Shown one piece after another: positions 1 to 9,680 of a stretch of 64,000 bases of DNA. Positions within the stretch are counted from its first letter, which is position 1, and each line of letters opens with the position of its first letter. The notes below the pieces were generated by a model. It worked only from the letters and a program-made list of their open reading frames with translations. It was not told where the DNA came from and did no database searches. The DNA comes from an uncultured Roseburia sp. (GTDB taxonomy: Bacteria; Bacillota; Clostridia; Lachnospirales; Lachnospiraceae): positions 1-64,000 of the forward strand of contig CANTEO010000001.1 in the NCBI GenBank assembly GCA_947652855.1. The letters are read 5' to 3'. The position numbers were made by a program, and so were the translations under genes.

Positions 1-430
1 ACATGGACTTTTTATCTCTTTTTTGCCTATTGGCATTATAGCATATGCAAAAATCATTTTCAATATGCTTGTCACAAAAAATTATCCTTATCTGGTATCA
101 ATCAAGGGGGAATATTTGAATGACAGGGATCCGAAAGGCATTCGGCCTGTCTTGTGGGTTCCAGTCCTCTTCAGATTATGAAGGACGAAATCATACGAAA
201 GTGTCAGTTGGTATTGTTGCGGTCATTTTCCCGGAGCCAGTGCGCAGCCAGTTTTCATTTACGGAAAACTGAGCGCAGATTGCCATGATATTTTGTCCTG
301 TGACGGTCGCGCCTTAACTGGGGCATCGGAAGGGGACTGTATTTTGCGCCGTTTATCTGGGTTCCGGCTTCCAGAGTGAACATACAGAGAGGGAGGTTGC
401 TGCAAAATTCTGTTTTTTGATTTAAAATCC
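1..430. other. Upstream non-coding stretch without a recognisable gene
   Basis: No convincing reading frame or RNA gene is visible here. The clearest structure is an 8-bp perfect inverted repeat, CAGTTTTC at 249-256 and GAAAACTG at 264-271, with a 7-base loop and no T-run behind it, so it does not look like a terminator. The stretch probably holds the long upstream region of the surface peptidase gene. Confidence 0.5.
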
Positions 431-433
431 TTG

Positions 434-462
434 TTGCGAAAGTGCTTGAAAGAATCTATAAT
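434..462 (+). promoter_or_regulatory. Sigma-A type promoter of the M60 peptidase gene
   Basis: TTGCGA (434-439), a 17-base spacer and a perfect TATAAT (457-462). It lies about 55 bases before the ATG at 518. It also lies downstream of the TTG at 431, which argues against that codon as the translation start. Confidence 0.65.
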
Positions 463-517
463 AAAGGTGGATGCAAAGAAGAATTGTAAAATTAAGAAGA
501 AAGGGGTAAAAAGCGTT

Positions 518-3500
518 ATGAAGTATTTTAAGAAAGGATGCGCGCTTGTTCTGGCGGCTTCGATGCTTGTGGGCTTAACGCCAGGGATGGGTACAAGTGC
601 GGCAGTGACGCAAAAAGCTGCTGAGAGTACGGCAGAAGAAAACGTAAATGCGTTTGACGCGTACCGAAAGCCGGCTTTATCAGGCGCTATGAAGACCTGG
701 GTTTACCAGGGAGAGAGATTTGATTATGAGAGCAGTAAGAATCAGGTGTTTGCTGACGATCAGGAGGATGGCGACTTGACGAAGAGCATCCTTCAGGAAG
801 GAAAAATTGACACGTCAAAGACAGGGGAGCAGACGATTACATACAGCGTGACGGATTCGGATGGGAACACATCAACGATGACGATGACGGTGGATGTGCT
901 TTCGAAAGACGCTGATGCTGCAAAGAAGAATCTGAAACGGAAATTGTATACTTTGCCAAGCGCGAAACATTTATCTGATATAGGGTTTAACAGGGGATAT
1001 AATCATGACCGGCAGAGTTTGGGGTTCTGGTTGCCCAAAGACGCGCCAATGAAAATTCGTTTGGTGAATTCTGAGGAGTTTAAGGGGGAGCTGACGCTGA
1101 AGCTTTTGAACAACAGCGTCTGGACGGAGAAGCTTACGGTGCTGAATGCAAACGGGGAGCCAGACGGCAATGGCATAAAAGACTCTGTGAACATTCCGAC
1201 AGACGGAAGCTGGGTCACGGTGAAGAATTACCACCAAAAGATAATTGTCAATAGCAATGGTGAAGAAGAACAGGTGTCTGGTCAGTTTGAGAGTACAGAG
1301 AGCGTGCCGTTCATTTATTCGCCAAAGAATACTTCCGTTCAGCCGGAGATTGAGATTGAATGGAGCGACGCGTATCAGGAGATTCCATATTATCGGTATG
1401 GGGACGATGAGGAAGCCTTTTTCAGCTATTGGGATGAGACAAAGACGCCGTATGCCATCGTGGAGGGGCAGGCCGCGACGTTTTTGGTTCCGATTAAGGA
1501 CAGATATAACTTGATTCATTATCCAAATGCGCGTAAGGAGTATCAGTTTGGGACTCTGGATGAAATGCTGGAGTGGTTTCGGGATTTTGTGACGCAGTAT
1601 GACAGATACTCCGGGCTGGATTTTTATGCGGATGAGCCATGCAATCAGAATGTGCGCGCAAAGTTCTTTATCAAAGCCAATAAGCATGGCGCTGGGCTTG
1701 CGTATTATTCAGGCGACCATAGTGCGAACAATGCCGACAACCTGGGAGATTATCTTTGCAGGAACTGGGTTTCCCTGCATGAGTTCGGGCATGGGTATGA
1801 AGGATCCATTGCAGGCCAGGAGCATTCCTTTGTAGAGTCCACGAATAATATTATGGGATTTTATTTTGAACAGACGTATCGGCCGGACGATGAGTTTGGG
1901 TGGCTTTTGGATATCAGAGGAGCTACAAAGCTGGAGCGGTATAATAACCTTGGAAAGGATACGGAGACGGCCAGGAACAGCGTGACTGACTTTAGCGCTT
2001 CAGGGGACGACGGGCAGCCGATAATTGGGCATCGCCTGAGGCTTTTTATGTGGACGAACGCCTTGGATTTTCTTGGGTCGGAAAAGACGACGGCGGCGAT
2101 GCATACGCAGTGGAGGAAACATCATTATGAGACAGGTCAGAATACGTCTTCTGTGAATGTCATTGTGGACAGCTTCAGCCATGCGAGCGGCTACAATGTC
2201 ATCCCGTATTTTGACGGATACCATTTACATCCTTCGGAAATGCTGGCGAATCAGATTTATGATGAGGATTTGCCAATGATGTATTATTTGAGGAATCTGA
2301 TTGTAAGCGATGAGAGTGCATATGAGAATGCGACTGATACTGAAAAGGATGCGATAGACGAAGAGGTAGAGGCGGTTCGTCAAAAATTAGTTGAGAACGG
2401 CTTGACGATGAATGGCGTATACAGCCTGGTGAGCACAGATGACATGAATGATTTGAATCTGGGATATAAGAGCAATGTCACCTTGGATTTGTCTATTGAT
2501 ACGCTTACGCCGATTTTGGGCAGGAGCATCTTAATTAAGAATGGCAAAAAAGTAGTGGCGGACATTCCTGTCACTGCGGAGAGCTTTAAAGAAGTGACAG
2601 AAAACGGAAAGAAAGTGTTCCGGCATAATGTTACGGTTCCGGTTGGGATTTATGAAGTGGAGCTTCCAACGCCGCGAGAGGGAGGCTACCTCTCTGGCAA
2701 TGAGTATCTGGTTGCGGCTAAGGGAGAGGTGCGCAAAGAGGTTGGATACACAAAGGTGCAGGGGAACCCGCTTTTAGAGGACATCAAGGTCAGAATGTTA
2801 GGCTTGGGCAATTGGGAAGTCGCATCTTTGATGTTGGATACGGGAAATCATAAAATTTCTTGCAAGATCAATCCGGGTCAGCCTCATTCCAGTTTTGGAG
2901 AGACTTATATTGGCATTCGGATTTTGTCCGAAACCGGGGAGGAATTGTTCCAACGGAGTTTGGGTGGAAATACGAATGCAGAAGCATTTGAAGGCAGCTT
3001 CGATTTTCCGGAAGGGGCTAAGCTGGAGCTTTACCATAGGGAAAGCGGGCAGAGGATGAGCTTTATGAGTCAGACTACCAAAAAAGATTTGGTAAGTTAT
3101 GACTTGGGTTCGGGAAAAAGATCCGCCACCTATGTCATGACGGACAAAGGCCTGATGCGGGAGAGCTATAGCCAGAATGACACTGAGGTGCCAGACTCGG
3201 CATGGAATGCGGCGAAGCAAATGAACGTCTATGAATCTGTGTTAAATGCCTATTCCGATTATGTCATGGAGAATATGTCCTTGAGTGATGTGGAGTCAGA
3301 TGGCAAATTCCAAAACATGAAGCAGACGATTCGGATCGCATATGAGCTTTTGGATGACGCGGCGAAGGCGCGGTATGACGCAGTGTATGGGCGGCTGATT
3401 GGGAAGGAGCCGAAGCTCTATGGGTATGAGAAGATAGAGGCTTTGACGGCGGTGGCAGATAACAGTCAGAATGGCCATGGCCCAGAAAATGCCCTAGACA

Positions 3501-6500
3501 ATAATATAAGTACGATGTGGCATACGGCTTGGAACACTAATAATGATGATATGATTTCAACCGGGAGGAATAAATATACAATTACGCTTCCAAAGAATAT
3601 GGATGTAGGAAGATTGGATTATGTGCCAAGACAGGACAGTGAGAATGGCAGGATTCTTTCTTTTGCGTTATATGGCAGCCCTAGTGAGACAGGGGAGGAT
3701 TTTACAGAAATTTCTTTGGGTCCAAATGAGTGGACGAAAGATAAAACGACAAAGACGGTGTTGTTTGATGCGAAGAATGTAAGACGTATCAGGATAGTGG
3801 CGCTGTCCACAGCAGGAGCCGCAGCAAACAAGAATATTTCTGCTGCAGAATTCTATCTCTACGAAAAGTATGAGAAGAAAATGCCATCCAGCTACCTAAG
3901 CGACATGACGCTTGGCGAATGGGACGCTTCTGTCGTAAAGGATACGACGAAGAAGAATGTGACGGTTCCGGCGGGAGTTTCGATTACGGCGGATTTGATT
4001 GGAAAAGAGTTTGATGAGTTTGCAGCTAAAATGGCTGTAAAAGGCATTGCTGCAAATGAGAACGCGACGGTGAAGGTTTACGGCGACAGAAAGCTGATCC
4101 ATCAGTTTGACACTTCGACAGGGGATGTTGAAAAGATGCTTTTGCTGGACATTGCGGGCATCCGAATGTTAAAAGTAGAAGTTTCGGGGGCGGCTGGCGC
4201 AAAGGTGACGCTGTCAGACGCGAAATTCAGAAATCAGGCGAATAAGGATCAAGTCTTCCTGGTTTCGGGCGATCAGGCGGTTCTGTCTGAAAATGTAGCG
4301 CTTGTGCAGGAGGATATCGGAAAAGCGGCATGGAGCTCATCTGCGTCGAACGTCGTCACTGTAGATGAATATGGCGTGATTACAGCCGTTGAGACAGGAG
4401 AGGCGACGGTTCGCGCTTCTTATGCCAATGAAGCGAACGATTTTTCCGGCAAGGTGACGGTGGAAGAAAGCCTGGAGAAGATTGAGGCCGCCATCATGCG
4501 GATCAAAGAAAGCAAAAAGACAGAGTTAAACGCGTATACGGACGAGGGCTCGTATGACGCGGCCGGGAAGGTGAAACGGTCAGAGGCGATCGCGGCCGGT
4601 GAGAAGGCGATTGACAAGGCAATGAACGTGTCCGGCATAGAGGCCGCGCTTCGCGCCGCCAAAGCGAATCTGGATCTGGTTGAGACGGTTGACCGCCTCG
4701 CATTGGAGGAATTGAAGAGGGCGAAGGATGAGGCGAAGCAAAAGCTGGACAATTATACGGACATTGACGACTATGTTCAGAGGGTCGAGCTAAAGAGGGC
4801 GATCGCGGCCGGGAAGGCGAACATAGACGCGCAGACGGACATTGCCGGCGTGAACGCCGCCCTACAGGCAGCGAGGGAGCAAATTGGAGAGATCGGGCTG
4901 GAGAAGAAGACGTTCGCTGTGAAGTTTATGAGCGATGGCGTGGAGGTGGAAAGCCTAAGGCAGGCCGTCACGATTCATGAGAAGGCGGAGGAGCCGACGA
5001 AGGAGATGCTGTATGACCTGCCGGAGAAGGCCGGCTATCAGTTTGACGGCTGGTATAAGGACAGCGCATTTCAAACGAAATATAATTTTAACCTGGCTGT
5101 GACAGGACTGGTCATTTTATATGCGAAATGGAATCAGATTCCTCCGGTTGAGCTGGAGGAGAATCAGCCTGTCATCCGTCCATCCAATGTGACTGCGACA
5201 TCTGCAAGAAAAGCTGTTAAGCTGAATGCATATTTTGGAGACGATGTCGCTTCGGATGCGGTGATTACATGGAGCTCTTCGGATGAGGCGATCGCTAAGG
5301 TGGATCGGGCAGGAAATGTATATTTTGTAGCTACAGGCGACGTGACGATAACGGCCTCTGCACAGTCGAACACGGGTACAACAAAGTCGGCGACGGCGAC
5401 GGTGAGCTTGCCAGACCGTTGTGTGGGGTATGAGGATTTGAGTGGAAAGGCGTGGGCAAACACACAAGAGGCGATTGGAGGCACCTACCCTGATGATGGT
5501 CCTGCGGCATACGCAGTGGACGGCAAGGAAAACACAAGATGGCACTCACGCTACAGCGGCGGGAAGTTTGTGGTCTCGAAAGATAACCCGGCAGTTCTTA
5601 CCATAGAGTTTCCGAAAGACCTTTCGGAGTATGACAAGATTGAAGTAGTGCATCATGGCGGCGATAATGGGCATGTGAGTAAGTATCAATTGGTGACAGG
5701 GGATCAGTTTGACGCAAATGACCATGTTATCTTGAACAATGAGGCGTCTGGAATTCAAAAAGTTGAGAGCGGCGAGATTACACAGAATGTAGGAGGATCC
5801 GGCACAGAAACGCTTCAGCTTCCGTCAACTGCGAACAGCGGCGGAAAGTATGGGCATTATCTACAGATCCGTGTGCTGGAAGGAAATAACCAATATGCGG
5901 CGATCCGTGAGGTCAAGGCGCATTTGGATAAGGCGATCAAGGATGACGCAGCGGAGCAGGGCTATATGACGGCCAACGGGCAGATTGCTCAAAAGATCTC
6001 CGATTTGGACGCATTGGCGGAGACCGCAAAAACGAAGACAGAGAGCAACTACTCAAAGACTGCCTGGAACGCGCTGCAGAGGGCGATCGCCATGGCGAAC
6101 GGAACCGTCCTGGAAGGGGCGACGTTAGACAGCTTATCGTCTGCGACGGAACGCCTGAATCAGGCGATGGCGATGACGCTGGCGGCAGAGGAGACGGAAA
6201 AGAAGAAGGAGCTTCAGAAACTGTATGATGAGTCGGCTTCGTATCAGGAAGAGGATTACACGGCGGGAACCTGGTCGGCATTTGAGAATGCCCGGACAGA
6301 GGCTCAGGCAGTCCTGGGTCAGAGCGGCGCTGCGCTCAATGCGATCGACGAGGCGCTGACGAAATTGCAGAAGGCGGCATCGTCCTTAATTCAGATGTAT
6401 ACCATCACCTTTAATTGGAATTATGAAGGGGCGAAGGAAGAGGTGAAGAAGGTGGCGGAAGGGTTCGCCCTGACAGAGCCGGCTCAGGCCCCGACAAGGA

Positions 6501-9500
6501 ATCTGTATGTGTTCACGGGCGAATGGTATCGGGAGGCGAGCTGCCAGACGAAGTTTGACCTGGATGCGGAAAAAGCCTCGTCGTCCGTCACGCTGTACGC
6601 AAAATGGGTGAGCGAGGCGGAGAAAGAGCTTTCAGAGGCGAAGGAAAGCTTAATGGAAACGGTCGCGCAGGCACAGGGGCTGAAGCGGTCAGACTATACG
6701 CAAGAGGCTTGGACTGCGATACAGGAAGCGATTGCGGACGCCAACGCGGCGGACAGCCTGGAGGCAGTGGCGGCGGCCCGTGACAAGCTCGTTTTAGCAA
6801 TGGCGGCCACAAAGGCAGAGGCTGCGAAGGAAACGTTAAGGCCCATTGTCACGGAAGCGGAGGCTTTGAAGAAGTCGGATTACACAGAGATCGCCTGGGG
6901 CGAGCTGCAGGACGCCATTGCGGTCGCGAAGGATGCGATCAGCGAAGGCGCGCTGGAGGATATCTTAGCGGCGCAGGAGAGGCTTGAGGCAGCCGTCGCG
7001 GACACAAGGGCGGCAGCGGAAAAGGAAAGCCTAAGCAAGCTGTGCGACAGCTATGAAGGCTATAACGGGTCGATCTATACTGCAGAGAGTTGGGAGGCGT
7101 TTGAGGCTGCCCTTAATGCGGCAAAGGCGGCGGTCCTGAATGAGGACGCATCTCTGGAGGAGATCCTGGCGGCAAAGGACGCGCTTGAGAAAGCGGCGGA
7201 GGGCCTCACGTTTGACCAGGGCGTGGAGACTGTGAGCGTAACATTTGACTGGAACGAGGAAAGCGGGGAAAAAGTAACAAAGACCGTATTAAAGGATGCA
7301 GTGATAAGCGAGGCAATCTTAAATGCCCTGAAGGCTCCAAAGAGGGAGGGCTATACGTTTACCGGAAAATGGTATACGGATCAGGGCTGCAAGGCAGAAT
7401 TTAACCTAAAAGAAGAGAAAGCCACGGCGGATATGACGCTGTATGCGGGATGGGCCAAGGACGGCGCGGAGGAGCTGGAAGCGGCGAGAGAAGAGCTTCA
7501 GGCAGTATACGCGACGTATCAGGCGTATCAGAAAGAGCTGTACACCGCGGAAAGCTGGACGGCATTTGAAGCGGCCTTAAAAGCAGCGAAGGACGTGCTT
7601 GAGGACGCGGACGCGACATTGAAGGAAGTGACGGCGGCAAAAGAAGCATTGGAGGCGGCGGAGCAGAAGCTTGTCCGTGACGAGACGGTGACCACCGTGA
7701 AGGTGACATTTGACTGGAATTACGATGGCGCAAAGAAAGAGACGAGGGACGTAGTGAAGGATGACAGGATCGTCCCGCTTACCAATGCGCCAGCAAGGGA
7801 AGGCTACCGGTTTACCGAAAAATGGTACACAGAGAAGGCTTGCCAAAATGAGTTTGACTTTACCGCCAAAAAAGCGACGGCAGACATAACGCTGTACGCC
7901 GGATGGGAGGAGACGGCGTCAGATGAGCTAGAGACGGCCAAGGCTGAGCTGAATAAAGAGATTGAGAAGGCGCAGGCGCTAAACGAATCCGACTATTCAC
8001 CGGAAGACTATCAGGCGCTGCAGGCGGCGATCGCAGAAGCGGAGGCGGCTGTTGAAAGCGGCACATTGGAGGCCTTGACGGCGGCGAGGCAGAAGCTTGC
8101 CGCAGCCATGGCGAACACGAAGGCAGCTAAGGCGAGGGCAGACCTAAAGTCACTGTGTGATTCATGTGAAGGAGAGGATCCGAACATTTACACGGAGGAA
8201 AGCTGGCAGGCATTCGCTGACGCATTGGACGCAGCCAGGGCATTGCTGGAAAATGCAGAAGCGACATATGAGCAGCTTTTGCAGATGAAGGAGACGCTTC
8301 AGGCAGCGAAAGATGGACTGACAGATAATCCTGACGTAGAGACTGTGACGGTGACGTTTGACTGGAACTATGAGGGGGCCGCAAAGGAGACGAGAAGGCT
8401 TGTGAAAGGCGGGCAGGTCACGCCGCTTACGAATGCCCCAGAAAGAGAAGGCTACACGTTCACCGGAAAATGGCATACAGAGGCAGAATGTGAGAACGAG
8501 TTTGACTTCACGGCGGGGAAGGCGACGGAAGGCCTGACGCTGTACGCAGAATGGGAAAAGAAGGACGCGCCGGACGTAGGGACCGCGACGGTGACGTTTG
8601 ACTGGAATTATGAAGGAGCCGCAAAAGTGACGCAGACCGTGGAGAAGGGCAAGAAGGCCTCCGCGCCGGCTAACATCCCGATAAGGATAGGCTATACCTT
8701 CACTGGAAAATGGCATAAGGACGCAGAATGCACGGCAGAGTTTGTCTTTGCGGACGAGTCCGTTTGGGAGGACATGACGCTATATGCCGGCTGGAAGAAA
8801 GACTCGGATCCGGCTGTGACGCCAGACGGGCCGTCCCCAGAGAAGGAGAAGGCAGAGGAGAATGCGGACAAAGCCCTGGCGGAAGCGGCTTCGAAGGTGA
8901 ATCTGTCGACAGATAAGAATAAGTACACCAGCGACACATGGCAGGCATTTGAGAGCGCGTACAAGAAGCTCCATGGCCTCACCCCGGAAGAGCGGAGCCA
9001 GATGTCCGCAGCGGAGCTGCAGAAGCTGGTAGACGCATTGCAGGACGCATTGAGTAAGCTTACGGAAGTCAAGGCGCCGGCGCCGGAGACAAAGCTGTCT
9101 AAAGTGAGCTTCTATTACAGCAAATATGAGATTGCAAAAGGCAAGACGCTTAACCTGATGAAGGAGATCGCGTCCATGGCCCCCGCAGACGCAAAGAATA
9201 AGACCCTGACGTTCCGTTCAGAAAAGCCTGGCGTAGCGACGGTAGACGCGGCAAAGGGCATTGTGAGGACGAACAAGAAGGCTGCAAAGAAGACGGCGGC
9301 GATCTCAGTTCTGAATGCGGACGGGACAGTTATTGGAAAAGTGAGCGTCAAGGTCATGGACGGCAGCGTGTCCAAGGTGAAGGCGAAGGGCAAGAAGAGC
9401 CTGACGGCCAAGGCGGGCAAGAGCGTCACGCTGAAGGCGAATGTCACGACGAGGGGCAAGAAGCCAGTTAACAAGAAGCTGAAATGGACGTCCTCGAACA

Positions 9501-9649
9501 CGAAGATTGCGACAGTGTCCACGAAGCTTGGGCTGACAATGAAGGTGAAGATCGCGAAGGGCGTGAAGAAGGGGAAGACCGTGAAGATCACGGCTACATC
9601 GACAGACGGGACGAACAAGAAGCTGGTGTTTAAGATTCGGATCAAATAA
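518..9649 (+). CDS. Giant secreted M60-family (enhancin-like) metallopeptidase with repeat modules
   Basis: A 3043-residue exported protein. The ATG at 518 is preferred because AAGGGG sits 11 bases upstream and a classic signal peptide follows (residues 1-29, ending TSAA). An Ig-like domain (about 55-125) precedes the M60 peptidase domain. Its zinc motif HEFGH is at residues 421-425, with a likely third ligand Glu at 440. C-terminal to this are discoidin-type (F5/8 C) carbohydrate-binding domains near 976-1120 and 1637-1790, Big2-like Ig domains near 1240 and 1550, several FIVAR-like helical modules (an Ala/Glu/Lys-rich pattern with a YT..(S/T)W core), and six InlB/Flg_new repeats with the YxFxxKW...TLYAxW pattern. 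The last 190 residues are Lys-rich, Ig-like and have no LPXTG motif. The M60 family cleaves mucin-type glycoproteins, so a role in host glycan or mucin attack at the cell surface is inferred. The substrate is unknown. Confidence 0.85.
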   Translation: MKYFKKGCALVLAASMLVGLTPGMGTSAAVTQKAAESTAEENVNAFDAYRKPALSGAMKTWVYQGERFDYESSKNQVFADDQEDGDLTKSILQEGKIDTSKTGEQTITYSVTDSDGNTSTMTMTVDVLSKDADAAKKNLKRKLYTLPSAKHLSDIGFNRGYNHDRQSLGFWLPKDAPMKIRLVNSEEFKGELTLKLLNNSVWTEKLTVLNANGEPDGNGIKDSVNIPTDGSWVTVKNYHQKIIVNSNGEEEQVSGQFESTESVPFIYSPKNTSVQPEIEIEWSDAYQEIPYYRYGDDEEAFFSYWDETKTPYAIVEGQAATFLVPIKDRYNLIHYPNARKEYQFGTLDEMLEWFRDFVTQYDRYSGLDFYADEPCNQNVRAKFFIKANKHGAGLAYYSGDHSANNADNLGDYLCRNWVSLHEFGHGYEGSIAGQEHSFVESTNNIMGFYFEQTYRPDDEFGWLLDIRGATKLERYNNLGKDTETARNSVTDFSASGDDGQPIIGHRLRLFMWTNALDFLGSEKTTAAMHTQWRKHHYETGQNTSSVNVIVDSFSHASGYNVIPYFDGYHLHPSEMLANQIYDEDLPMMYYLRNLIVSDESAYENATDTEKDAIDEEVEAVRQKLVENGLTMNGVYSLVSTDDMNDLNLGYKSNVTLDLSIDTLTPILGRSILIKNGKKVVADIPVTAESFKEVTENGKKVFRHNVTVPVGIYEVELPTPREGGYLSGNEYLVAAKGEVRKEVGYTKVQGNPLLEDIKVRMLGLGNWEVASLMLDTGNHKISCKINPGQPHSSFGETYIGIRILSETGEELFQRSLGGNTNAEAFEGSFDFPEGAKLELYHRESGQRMSFMSQTTKKDLVSYDLGSGKRSATYVMTDKGLMRESYSQNDTEVPDSAWNAAKQMNVYESVLNAYSDYVMENMSLSDVESDGKFQNMKQTIRIAYELLDDAAKARYDAVYGRLIGKEPKLYGYEKIEALTAVADNSQNGHGPENALDNNISTMWHTAWNTNNDDMISTGRNKYTITLPKNMDVGRLDYVPRQDSENGRILSFALYGSPSETGEDFTEISLGPNEWTKDKTTKTVLFDAKNVRRIRIVALSTAGAAANKNISAAEFYLYEKYEKKMPSSYLSDMTLGEWDASVVKDTTKKNVTVPAGVSITADLIGKEFDEFAAKMAVKGIAANENATVKVYGDRKLIHQFDTSTGDVEKMLLLDIAGIRMLKVEVSGAAGAKVTLSDAKFRNQANKDQVFLVSGDQAVLSENVALVQEDIGKAAWSSSASNVVTVDEYGVITAVETGEATVRASYANEANDFSGKVTVEESLEKIEAAIMRIKESKKTELNAYTDEGSYDAAGKVKRSEAIAAGEKAIDKAMNVSGIEAALRAAKANLDLVETVDRLALEELKRAKDEAKQKLDNYTDIDDYVQRVELKRAIAAGKANIDAQTDIAGVNAALQAAREQIGEIGLEKKTFAVKFMSDGVEVESLRQAVTIHEKAEEPTKEMLYDLPEKAGYQFDGWYKDSAFQTKYNFNLAVTGLVILYAKWNQIPPVELEENQPVIRPSNVTATSARKAVKLNAYFGDDVASDAVITWSSSDEAIAKVDRAGNVYFVATGDVTITASAQSNTGTTKSATATVSLPDRCVGYEDLSGKAWANTQEAIGGTYPDDGPAAYAVDGKENTRWHSRYSGGKFVVSKDNPAVLTIEFPKDLSEYDKIEVVHHGGDNGHVSKYQLVTGDQFDANDHVILNNEASGIQKVESGEITQNVGGSGTETLQLPSTANSGGKYGHYLQIRVLEGNNQYAAIREVKAHLDKAIKDDAAEQGYMTANGQIAQKISDLDALAETAKTKTESNYSKTAWNALQRAIAMANGTVLEGATLDSLSSATERLNQAMAMTLAAEETEKKKELQKLYDESASYQEEDYTAGTWSAFENARTEAQAVLGQSGAALNAIDEALTKLQKAASSLIQMYTITFNWNYEGAKEEVKKVAEGFALTEPAQAPTRNLYVFTGEWYREASCQTKFDLDAEKASSSVTLYAKWVSEAEKELSEAKESLMETVAQAQGLKRSDYTQEAWTAIQEAIADANAADSLEAVAAARDKLVLAMAATKAEAAKETLRPIVTEAEALKKSDYTEIAWGELQDAIAVAKDAISEGALEDILAAQERLEAAVADTRAAAEKESLSKLCDSYEGYNGSIYTAESWEAFEAALNAAKAAVLNEDASLEEILAAKDALEKAAEGLTFDQGVETVSVTFDWNEESGEKVTKTVLKDAVISEAILNALKAPKREGYTFTGKWYTDQGCKAEFNLKEEKATADMTLYAGWAKDGAEELEAAREELQAVYATYQAYQKELYTAESWTAFEAALKAAKDVLEDADATLKEVTAAKEALEAAEQKLVRDETVTTVKVTFDWNYDGAKKETRDVVKDDRIVPLTNAPAREGYRFTEKWYTEKACQNEFDFTAKKATADITLYAGWEETASDELETAKAELNKEIEKAQALNESDYSPEDYQALQAAIAEAEAAVESGTLEALTAARQKLAAAMANTKAAKARADLKSLCDSCEGEDPNIYTEESWQAFADALDAARALLENAEATYEQLLQMKETLQAAKDGLTDNPDVETVTVTFDWNYEGAAKETRRLVKGGQVTPLTNAPEREGYTFTGKWHTEAECENEFDFTAGKATEGLTLYAEWEKKDAPDVGTATVTFDWNYEGAAKVTQTVEKGKKASAPANIPIRIGYTFTGKWHKDAECTAEFVFADESVWEDMTLYAGWKKDSDPAVTPDGPSPEKEKAEENADKALAEAASKVNLSTDKNKYTSDTWQAFESAYKKLHGLTPEERSQMSAAELQKLVDALQDALSKLTEVKAPAPETKLSKVSFYYSKYEIAKGKTLNLMKEIASMAPADAKNKTLTFRSEKPGVATVDAAKGIVRTNKKAAKKTAAISVLNADGTVIGKVSVKVMDGSVSKVKAKGKKSLTAKAGKSVTLKANVTTRGKKPVNKKLKWTSSNTKIATVSTKLGLTMKVKIAKGVKKGKTVKITATSTDGTNKKLVFKIRIK
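6390..8805 (+). repeat. Coding tandem repeats (FIVAR-like and InlB-type modules)
   Basis: Within the M60 peptidase gene, modules ending in LYAxW recur at protein positions near 1957, 2236, 2391, 2609 and 2687, alternating with FIVAR-like helical blocks. The DNA is also repetitive: variants of gtgacgtttgactggaatta occur four or five times. The copy near 4.9 kb is a more diverged sixth member. Confidence 0.8.
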
Positions 9650-9680
9650 TAGAGTTTGCGCAAGGAGGCAATAGCAGAGA

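Noticed and set aside
140..190. Possible tRNA T-arm (GGTTCCAGTCC)
   Set aside because: The flanking bases do not form the T-stem and no acceptor, D or anticodon arms can be built around it.
431..517. TTG at 431 as start of the giant peptidase
   Set aside because: It precedes the likely promoter at 434-462 and would place 29 basic residues before a good signal peptide. The ATG at 518 has the ribosome site.
8162..8716. Long antisense open frames over the repeat part of the peptidase gene
   Set aside because: They follow from biased codon use and repeats in the true frame and have no ribosome sites.
6390..8805. CRISPR-like array
   Set aside because: The repeats are long coding modules with drifted sequence, in frame with the peptidase, not short identical repeats with unique spacers.
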